Assembly (NCBI RefSeq): GCF_902806685.2
Contig: NC_048549.1
Span: 10,991,594 to 11,055,593, forward strand
Length of the DNA stretch: 64,000 bases
Direction: 5' to 3'
From: Maniola hyperantus
Lineage: Eukaryota; Arthropoda; Insecta; Lepidoptera; Nymphalidae
Part shown: in pieces, positions 55,970 through 64,000 of the stretch
Numbering within the stretch: the stretch's first letter is position 1
Layout: every line of letters starts with the position of its first letter
Notes under the pieces: model-generated
What the model saw: only the letters and a program-made list of their open reading frames with translations
What the model was told of the DNA's origin: nothing
The model's database searches: none
Position numbers and translations under genes: made by a program

Positions 55970-56093
55970 TTTACGCTCCGCACACCCGCACAGCTCCCGC
56001 ACTAACCCGGTGCGGGCAGGTGCGGGTGACGTGCGGATGTGCGGGGCGTCCCCCCGTCTCATACCCCGATTGCCATCTCAACCTGTCACGTAC
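55970..56093. mobile_element. GGCAATCGGG-type element, left end unclear
   Basis: The GC-rich centre (CCGCACACCCGCACAGCTCC) and right end CCCCGATTGCCATCTCAACC, TGTCACGTAC are clear; a matching left end is not. Confidence 0.6.
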
Positions 56094-56601
56094 AATCACG
56101 TGCTAAAAAGTGGCATTGCAACGCATGCAAATTGACGCAATACAACATGATAAAACACTGAAATGAATAAAACATTTAAAACGCAGCATCCATAAGCTCG
56201 GAAGATTAAAGTTTGATATTTAAATGTGAAGGTTTCAAAGTTCTGACTATACATTTTGAGTGTAGAGAAGTTCTTCGCAAAATATGTTAAGAGATACCGA
56301 CTCGCGATAGTTTGCTACGAACGGGCCCGACAACTTTCTTGAACGTACAGTTTTATACACAAAGGAGACTCCACTGTGTTACGCAAGTACCGTATTGTTG
56401 ACTTGATCTTTTGCAATATAACTATCGATTGTAGCCCGAGTAACTGACGAAATGGGTAATTTTGGTTTATAATATGATCAGTCTTAGATATTATAAAAAA
56501 AAACTTAACTGACTGATTGACATACAGGCTGTAACTAGAACGTTGGCAAAAACGAAGACAGGTGATAGTATGATAATTGCTGATAACTTGATAAGATACC
56601 A

Positions 56602-56831
56602 CAAAAAACCGGCCAAGTGCGAGTCAGGCTTTACTGTGTGATGTAACCACAAATTCACGGTTTTCAGATTTTTCCCCCCGAACTGCTATAAGACTTATCT
56701 ACCGACCAAATTTCATGATTCCAGGTCAACGTGAAGTACCCCGTAGGTTTCTTGACAGACCGACAGACAGACAGACAACAAAGTGATCCTATAAGGGTTC
56801 CGTTTTTACTTTTGAGGTAAGGACCCTAAAA
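56602..56831 (+). repeat. GGTTCCGT element, type 2, internally deleted
   Basis: AAAAAACCGGCCAAGTGCGA is joined directly to the GTGATGTAACCACAAATTCA part; right end AAGGGTTCCGTTTTTAC and AGGACCCTAAAA. Confidence 0.75.
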
Positions 56832-57202
56832 AACGCGAAATAAATTTAAAAAACCTTTAATTTTGTAAAAGTTTACGATATTTTGCAAATAAAACATTAT
56901 GACGAAATTTTACGAAATCCGTGATTTCGTAAAAATACGAATCGAATGAGTACGTATTTGTATGACGGTCACTTCGAAAAATCACGAATACGAACCGAAT
57001 ACGGATGAGTGCACAAAGGCCCTTAGAGATAATAATTATGGTGAGATAAGTAAAGTATCAATTCTTTATTTTACATAAATTTACATACGCGGGTCGGCCG
57101 CACCCACCCACAGGGTAGTGGCACAGATAAACGAGATGCTGGATCAACTCCCAGATGCCGACGTGTTTTATCAAAAAGATGCAGCTTTCATAAAAGCAAT
57201 TT

Positions 57203-57270
57203 TTTTCTATTTAAATAGATTATAATATAGTTAAGTACAGTTTAAATAGATTATAATATAGTTAAGTACA
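57203..57270 (+). repeat. 33-bp tandem duplication
   Basis: TTTAAATAGATTATAATATA and GTTAAGTACAGT occur twice in direct succession. Confidence 0.85.
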
Positions 57271-57613
57271 GTTTTTCGTTACACAAAAGAGCTTCCAATA
57301 TGTTACCTATGCACTGAAGTCTGGAGTACTGTTAACTTCATCTTCAATATGGAAATCGCTTGCAGCAATCTCTCCCCTGCGAAGTAGCAAAATATTTGTT
57401 ATCGAAGTCTTTCTTTTGCATAACACTATCGCTTTTGGTCTCGGGTTTTTGCACTTATTTTTATAAAGTTTTCTCTACGATTTCAAAGTTCTTTCATATT
57501 TAAGAGTTCCGTAAGAGATCTATTGTATGAAAATATTTTGTTTGTATTGCTAAATTTTCTAGTTGTTACCTAAATCTACCTACTGGCATTTTTTTAATAT
57601 TTTTTTTATATAA

Positions 57614-57826
57614 ACTAGCTTATGCTCGCGACTTCGTCCGCGTGGACCACACGAATTCCAAATCCCTATTTCACCCCCTAAGGGATTGAATTTTCAAAAT
57701 TTCTTTCTTAGCGGATGCCTACGTCATAATAGTTATCTGCATGCCAAATTTCAGCCCGTTCCGTCCGGTAGTTTGAGCTGTGCGTTAATAGATCAATCAG
57801 TCGCCATTTCCTTTTATATATTTAAG
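57614..57826 (-). repeat. Family C element, full length
   Basis: ACTAGCTTATGCTCGCGACT to CAATCAGTCGCCATTTCCTT and TTATATATTT; the (CAGT) run has shrunk to two units. Confidence 0.85.
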
Positions 57827-58290
57827 GTAAGTAAATATCATGACTACACTGGAAGGCATACCTGATTCTAACTTAACGTTTGGTAGGTATACATATAAAG
57901 AACTTACTTTCAATATATTCTAAGATGCAAGTGGGAAGTTTGAGCCAAACAGCATCGATGGCTTTGCTATTTTATGTACGTACACGGTTCTCGCGCTGAG
58001 GAAGATCTTACAGTGTGTTACTACTAGGTACATACACTGCAGCGTGCTTTTGACTCGATCTTTTATATGGAAATCGGTTGTAGCACTTTCTTCAAGCGAG
58101 GTGACAAAATATTTACGTTTTCATAAGTGTTACATTTTTGTCACACTTTCAACTTAGACACTTTTGAATTTTGTGTATAATTTTAGATTTTGACATTTTG
58201 ATAAATTATTGTTTAATTATCTCCTTGTTTTTCAATTATATTTTAAAGCTTATTTTAACATTGTTTTTTTTAATATAAAATTGCCCGCTT

Positions 58291-58321
58291 GGAAAATAAA
58301 TGTATTATACATTTATTTTCC
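58291..58321. repeat. Perfect 14-bp palindrome
   Basis: GGAAAATAAATGTA and TACATTTATTTTCC are separated by TTA. AATAAATGAATATGACTTTG follows, resembling a LINE 3' tail. Confidence 0.85.
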
Positions 58322-58612
58322 AATAAATGAATATGACTTTGACTTTGCGCGCTAAAAACTAAACACAGAATATTTATGTTATCATCGGGTGTTTTATCTT
58401 AAAATATTATGACTTACTCAAATGAGTAAATAATGGTGATGAATAAACTACGGGTTCGGAAGGTTGTGTTTAAAAAATCTGTCAACAACTTCTCTGTAGT
58501 AGCTTGAAATGGAAAAGTTGGCGATGCATACTCGGAAAGCATAAAGACGTTGGTCCTGCTCCTGATTTCTTTCCAGTAGTGTCGGATTGCCGACCTATAA
58601 CCGAGTAATGAA

Positions 58613-58642
58613 GAACGTACCTCCTTGTGAGGAGGTACGTTC
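58613..58642. repeat. Perfect 12-bp hairpin
   Basis: GAACGTACCTCC, loop TTGTGA, GGAGGTACGTTC. A second, shorter inverted repeat (ACCGAGTAGGTACGGT) lies 30 bp further on. Confidence 0.85.
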
Positions 58643-59029
58643 TGAACTCTCGAGTACAGATCGTACCGAGTAGGTACGGTCTGTTCTGTTCTGTTCTGCA
58701 CACGGTATCTGTGGATAGTTGAATTGGGTATTTTCCTACTTTTGAATTTGATAAATATTATTACTTTATTATAAACTAGGGTAAAAATAATGACGTACAC
58801 TGAAAAACATATTAAAATCCAACAAAGATTTACAAAGTTACAGTCATTTAATTTTGGAGTGGGAGGGTCTTCTATCCCTTTCTCGCAAAACGAAAATTTG
58901 TATGAAACCGCACGAAGCTACTATGGCATTAGTAGGTGTGACGTCAAACTGCTGTCTAATCAGAAATATTTAAATGCTTATAACTTTTTTGTTATTTGAT
59001 CGATTTAATTAGTTTATAATAAAGTAATA

Positions 59030-59030
59030 A

Positions 59031-59061
<31 letters not shown>

Positions 59062-59062
59062 A
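59030..59062. repeat. (TAAA)n microsatellite
   Basis: About eight AAAT-type units followed by CGTTTATTTCAGACC. Confidence 0.9.
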
Positions 59063-59610
59063 CGTTTATTTCAGACCATAATAGATCCATAGATTGTTAG
59101 TATGTTAGTTACAATTTTTCCTTAAATAGTAAGTTAGTATTGTTAGTTCATTAGTGGGTAGGTACAATTAATTTTATTTTACTGACCCAATAGCTATCGC
59201 CACACAGTGGTGTAGTATGGGACAGTCGAGCCTGGCAGCAATTACTTTTAGGATGCCGTTGTCGCTGGTACGTAATAAAACAATTGGAGTCAAATGCCCA
59301 ATTCTTCTGCTCAGAGCTGCTAATAACGACAAATTTAGCACTATTACCCGGAAAAGTTCCTCGAAAAAATATGGTACCGTTTGAGCGCGTATTACAATGG
59401 CTTGCCTTAAATATGGGTGGTTTAGAGAACAAGCGGAAAGCGGAAAACTTACGCAATCTTCCAATAAAATTAAAAGCGGTTTTTGAAATGGGTTGGTAAT
59501 ATGAGACTTTGTAGTAGCTTTTGTGCTCTACGCCTTTAGCAAAAAAAAAAAAAATGAAATGCAATTAATAAAACCTCTCGCCCAATCAACAATGTAAGAA
59601 AAGTTTTTTT

Positions 59611-59757
59611 TTCCGTGTTCCGTACCTGAAGGGTGCCAATGGGACTCTATTTTGCCTCGGCTGTCCGTCCGTCTGTGCATCTGTCTGTCTGTCAGCAGGC
59701 TGTACCTTATGGACCGTAATAGGTAGAGAGTTGAAATCTTCACAGAGAGTGTATACA
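59611..59757 (-). repeat. GGTTCCGT element, type 1, half
   Basis: TTCCGTACCTGAAGGGTGCC, TGTCTGTCTGTCAGCAGGCT, CGTAATAGGTAGAGAGTTG. Confidence 0.7.
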
Positions 59758-60601
59758 TAGAGAGAGAGAGAGCAGCGCATGCTAGACTTGGGTTATTTTA
59801 TAAAAGCTGAATGTTTCTCTGCGTATTGTCCCCAACACAGGAAGAAACGATCAGCGAATATGAAGTTTTGATTATGGTGGCTTTGGGAGATAACAGGTAA
59901 TCAAGGCATAAAAAATCTTACGTCAAAGTAAAAAGTGAATTATTCAAATTAATTTTTTTTTCACACAATAAGAAAAAACGCTTACAATATTGGTTTCTTC
60001 ATGCTCGTAAGCGCTTGGCGGCTTGTCTGAGCACTGCACATTCCTCTGTAGTTAATACTTAGTCTAATATTCTAGGTAACTGTAACTATTATGAACAAAT
60101 GTAGGTAGGTAGTTTTTAACAATTAACACTAATGAAAGCCACAAAGCAAAATAAGAAGAAGAAGTTAATTAATTAAAAATGAATTATTTTTTACTACTAA
60201 TTCTTTTTTACCATCGATGTATTTTTTACTGCTATTAATTTTTACTTTCTAGTCCGTTTTAAAAACCGTATTTTTCAAATAATTTTTTTTTATTGAAGTT
60301 ACAAAAGGATAGATGTAAAAATACATGGAAAGTGAAAATGGAACATGGAAACACTTATCACTTGGGCCAAAACCTGAAGCAATGCTTCATTCTTCTCTTT
60401 TTAATAACCGATAATCGATAGAGTTTGTCGAATCTCTTTTTCAACAGTGGATATCGTTTATTAATATTGAGAGTCCCTACGGCTTTTATGTATTTCGGAT
60501 ACCTTTTCAAACTAACCTGTTCGTTGTTTGTATGACGGATCTGTAGCAAAGAGGGGTGGAAATTTATTATCTCGAGGACCGATGGGTTTTGGGGTACCAA
60601 A

Positions 60602-60775
60602 TTGATTAAGGCGCTGGAGTGGCGACCCTGTGCTGGGCTAGAAACTAGTACACCCTCCACTATGTTGACAGACCTACACAACCAAGTCGCAGGGAATAGC
60701 TGGACACAAGCACTACAAAGCTCGACAAAATGCTGTATGTCCAGCAATCACAGCCAGAAATGGACGAGGGACATA
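60602..60775 (+). pseudogene. RTE-like LINE C-terminus, strongly decayed
   Basis: The plus frame keeps ALEWRPCAG, then QVAGNSWTQAL and ..QKWT. Spacing matches the intact signature LEWRP ... VAGSRW.QA ... QQWT. Confidence 0.6.
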
Positions 60776-60849
60776 ACGAAGACGATTACGATAAGCCCAT
60801 CATATATTTGCTTAGTTGTAGTACAGGTATTTAAAGTTTTTATTAGTTT

Positions 60850-61058
60850 TACTAAATGCCCACGACTTCGTACGCGTCGTTATTTTAAAATCCTTTAAGA
60901 ACTCTTTGATTTTGTGGAATAAAAGTGACCTATGTCCATTTCCAAGTCTTTAACTATATCCTGCAAAAAATCACGTCGATCAGTTGTTGCTCCGCTATGG
61001 CGTGATTGAAGGACAAATCAACAAACAAACACACTTGCTCATTTGTAATAATATAGGT
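60850..61058 (-). repeat. Family B element, diverged
   Basis: ACTAAATGCCCACGACTTCG to GGACAAATCAACAAACAAAC. Confidence 0.75.
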
Positions 61059-62372
61059 AGTGATTACAAGAGAAAATAATCGTCTGCGCACACTAAACGA
61101 CCTCACCTATTAATATACAAACTTAAGGAATCTAAAAGATAGTAGCTTTTAGCCGCTTTTGAACATGAACCAAAATTCGAGGCTTTTGTTTCAAGTGGTC
61201 GCATTTATTCTCCCCTTGTCCGAGTCCTCTTTAATTATGGATAATTTATATTCAGATTAAAGCCAGCCAGGTGGGGGCGTGTTCAGGGCTCTATTATATA
61301 CCGCACGTGACTTCAACATGCAGTTATTGCGATTTATGGCGGCTACAGCTGTGGAATAGTTTAGAGGCTTTCATGTTCAAGTGTTACTGTTATTTTTGGA
61401 ACTATCAAAATTTTGAATTGCCGTTCCCGTTTACACGCACAACGCCATAAACGCAAAATACAAAAACTAAAGTTGTGGCTATAATGAAAGATCAACTACT
61501 CAACTAATTCCAACGCGATTCGATAACTCAGTGATTACCTAAATGAAAGTCATCAAACTCATTTGACATCGGTTGACTTACATTGCTGCTTCACTAAGCG
61601 ATATAACCAATATTTCATAGCAATTCTTCAATGGATTAAAATAAATGTCAGATTAGCTTGGTGGCTTTCATTCAATGATGATCTCTGTAAGTTAACGAAT
61701 GAATCACCCCGACCTTTCTATCTCGAAAAAACAAAAGAATCTCGCGGATTACAAAAACCTAAATCTATCTATAAGAAACACAAAATATTGCACGCATTGC
61801 GTCTTCGTTGCCGGCAATGTGAGCCGCCCTTTACAATTTTCCTCGCGTCGACTCATAGTTTTCAATTTATTATTACGGCCAAAGTAAAAGAAAATACTAG
61901 AATGAAAACTTTGGCGGCGAATATGGAGATCTTTGCACATAATATAAAAGCCTTAGTAGGCTGTCGCGCTGATAAAATGTTTTGAGCATTTCGCTCAAAA
62001 AACGCTTCAGTATTTTAGGTATAAGTATTAAGTATTCCTGAAAGTGACCACGTTTGGCTTATTCTGGGTTAGAAGTACCGTAGAATGTTTTAAAGTTTAA
62101 TAAATACAGCCAAGTTACTACACAATTCAACTTGGAGGTTAAACATCTTATTTGTAGACAAGTAGCGGAGTCTCCGGTAACTTACTTTACTCTAGGTTAG
62201 ATCATGGTTTACTTGAACAACTTGTAAAATTAAATGTGTAAAGATGTATGCCGAGTCGGTTTACGTTGAATTTTATTAAGTTTGTACAAAAGTACAGGGT
62301 TTATTATAAGAATTGCAGAACGATGCAATAGTTGTATGGGACCCAAAAGACATTAAAGGTATGATTCCGAAC

Positions 62373-62520
62373 CACTGATCGGGCTGAAATTTGGCATGCA
62401 GATAGTTGTTATGACGTAGGCATCCGCTAAGGATTTTTGAAAATTCAACCCTTAAGGGGGTAAAATAGGGGTTTGAAATTTGTGTAGTCTACGCGGACGA
62501 AGTCGCGGGAATAAGCTAGT
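62373..62520 (+). repeat. Family C element, 3' two thirds
   Basis: CACTGATCGGGCTGAAATTT to GCGGGAATAAGCTAGT; the microsatellite end is missing. Confidence 0.8.
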
Positions 62521-63510
62521 CCGTTATCTCGAAGTTGTAGAAGAAGTATATATGTTGAAGGGAAATTGTCGATATTATGATTGTGACTATACAATTTGGC
62601 GAAGATTGATTTCGGGAAATTGTACTTTAGAACTACGACGAAGTCTGGTTACCCCGACTCCACGCAGCTTTGTCTGTCCTACCCCTAGAGTGATTAAGGT
62701 AAAGCGCGAAGCCAGAAAGCTCGGGAAGGAGGCGAATGAAGCGAGCTTACGAGGCTAAGTGAAAGGTGGTGGCGAGCGAAGCGAGTTATGATTTTGAGTT
62801 ATAAACGGCTTTTGAATTGTCTTACGAATTTCGTGGGTTATTATACAAGAAGTTGAGGCATTTTACTATTTGTCTTGGGCCTTTTATAATTTAGCGAGCT
62901 TTCGTGAACGTATTACGCTGGCATCGTTTGTCTGTCGGTGTGTCGGACATCGAATTTTAGCTTAGTATACTCTCCCAATACTCTCCTTAGCTTGTTTGTT
63001 AATATCAATAAAGCATGTTTGATTTGTTATATAAACAGAAACCAATTAGGCCGTGAATGTTGTACGATGTGATATTAAATCATTAGCATATTATGCAGAG
63101 GTATATTAGGCTAATTAGGCTAAATAAACTACCTATAATTACTTTAGGTATATCCTTTTTAATTACTTTTGCTAGCTTTTCCCGCGGCTTCATCTGTGTT
63201 GATTTAGGTTTTCTATCTCGTTGGAATTTGTCAAAATTCTTTCACAGTAGGGGTTTACGATATTCATAGAATCATATTTAGAAAGATATTTTTATTTTGG
63301 TACATATAAAATAATATTAGGATTATAGTGTTATACACAATCTTTTAGCTAAATTAAATTTGACAGGTCCAAACTTCTATCCTTTTCCGCAAGGAGCTTA
63401 TGAAAGAGATAGACATACATACATTTAGAACTGTCAATAATTCAGTTTTTGTTTAGAGATAGTTTACAACAGAATTAGTCACATTGACTTTGTATTAAAA
63501 TAATAAATCA

Positions 63511-63722
63511 ATACTAATATTATAAATGCGAAAGTGCGTCTATCTGTGTCTGCTAGCTTTTCACGGCCCCACAATTTAACAGTTTTTGATGAAATTTGGT
63601 ACAGAGTTAGCTACATCCCGGGGAAGGACATAGGGTACTTTATATCCCGGAAAATGAAAGAGTTCCCACATTATTATTAAAAACCTAAATCCACGCGGAC
63701 GAAGTGGCGGGCATCAGCTAGT
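63511..63722 (+). repeat. Family A element, full length
   Basis: ATACTAATATTATAAATGCG, GCTAGCTTTTCACGGCCCC, ATCCCGGGGAAGGACATAGG, to GCGGGCATCAGCTAGT. Confidence 0.85.
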
Positions 63723-64000
63723 ATGTTATAATTTAATACACGGTAATAGGTAATCCATATTATGATCGAAGCAAATTAGCTTCATTAGGTTTCTTCCAAG
63801 AACTGTGGCTCAATTCCCCATATTACTTTCAGGGTAATACAAGACATATTATCAAGTGTACTATAATATAAACTAGTATACGTAGTTTACTTAAACTCAC
63901 TAATTAAATAGGTCTAGTAAAGTATTAAGTAAGATCAATTACCGGTAAAAAAAACAATCAAACAAGACAGAAAATAATTGTTTAAAGAAATTTTTTTTAG

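Larger units (their letters stand above)
27759..64000 (-). other. Lar: Lar intron upstream of the first Ig2 exon; partial
   Basis: At least 36.2 kb of intron lie 5' of the acceptor at 27759-27760. I saw no Ig1, signal-peptide or other Lar exon in it, but short exons can be missed by eye. It contains the arrays at 37.6 and 51.8 kb, LINE 3' ends, SINEs and MITEs listed separately. Stretches with nothing recognised beyond AT-rich sequence include 28100-28800, 32380-33170, 33385-33830, 35800-36540, 38420-39100, 42830-43980, 44600-45160, 46580-47210, 53040-53830, 55680-55960, 57030-57600, 59780-60600, 61060-62370 and 62780-63500. Confidence 0.7.

Noticed and set aside
58414..58800. 129-codon minus-strand ORF
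   Set aside because: No domain recognised; overlaps palindromes and a TTCTG repeat. Kept only as context for the hairpin.
61563..61985. 140-codon plus-strand ORF as a gene
   Set aside because: Its middle includes a degraded family A-like stretch (CGCGGATTACAAAAACCTAA), no domain is recognisable, and there is no splice or promoter context.
62480..62758. 92-codon plus-strand ORF
   Set aside because: It starts inside a family C end and continues into a GCGAGCGAAGCGAG-type repeat; composition, not coding.

Overview
This is non-coding-dominated insect nuclear DNA, almost certainly from a butterfly or moth. The base composition is AT-rich. There are no operons or bacterial-type genes, there are two short spliced exons with good splice sites, and dozens of dispersed repeats of types typical of lepidopteran genomes (tRNA-derived SINEs, RTE-like LINE 3' ends with GAT tails, short elements ending in CTAGT, and TIR-bearing MITEs).

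Only one host gene is convincingly present. It lies on the minus strand and is the gene for the LAR-type (type IIa) receptor tyrosine phosphatase, Lar. Two consecutive exons, at 27564-27758 and 7327-7437, join in frame and together encode the second immunoglobulin domain of the ectodomain. They are separated by an intron of 20,126 bp. The flanking introns leave the window on both sides: at least 36.2 kb upstream of the first exon (27759-64000) and at least 7.3 kb downstream of the second (1-7326). The whole window is therefore the 5' ectodomain part of a very long Lar locus. No other Lar exon was found by eye.

The introns are filled with transposable-element debris. (1) About 40 pieces belong to short element families that share one terminal module, roughly a CGCGGACGAAGTCGCGGGC-like end followed by CTAGT. 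I call them families A, B, C and D by their different bodies and by the tetranucleotide repeat near the other end. (2) Elements bounded by AGGGTTCCGT / ACGGAACCCT are called GGTTCCGT elements. (3) tRNA-derived SINEs include a Phe-tRNA-like family in three copies. (4) LINE 3' fragments come from RTE-like, R1-like and Jockey-like lineages, all broken. (5) MITEs and fold-back hairpins occur throughout, some bounded by TTAA. (6) A pogo/Tigger-type DNA transposon remnant is present. (7) A tRNA-Ser type primer-binding site suggests a decayed LTR element.

Local tandem arrays are the main structures not explained by simple insertion: 5.5-6.3 kb (duplicated ~280 bp block with a hairpin), 11.9-12.5 kb, 16.66-16.95 kb, 18.35-19.62 kb (four ~360 bp units), 37.64-38.40 kb (three units plus a partial), and 51.78-52.84 kb (three units, two carrying the same nested MITE). 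I see no evidence for an autonomous, intact mobile element, for CRISPR, or for a functional RNA gene. The most biologically interesting point is that the Lar exon borders fall where the vertebrate LAR family splices in its synaptic micro-exons.
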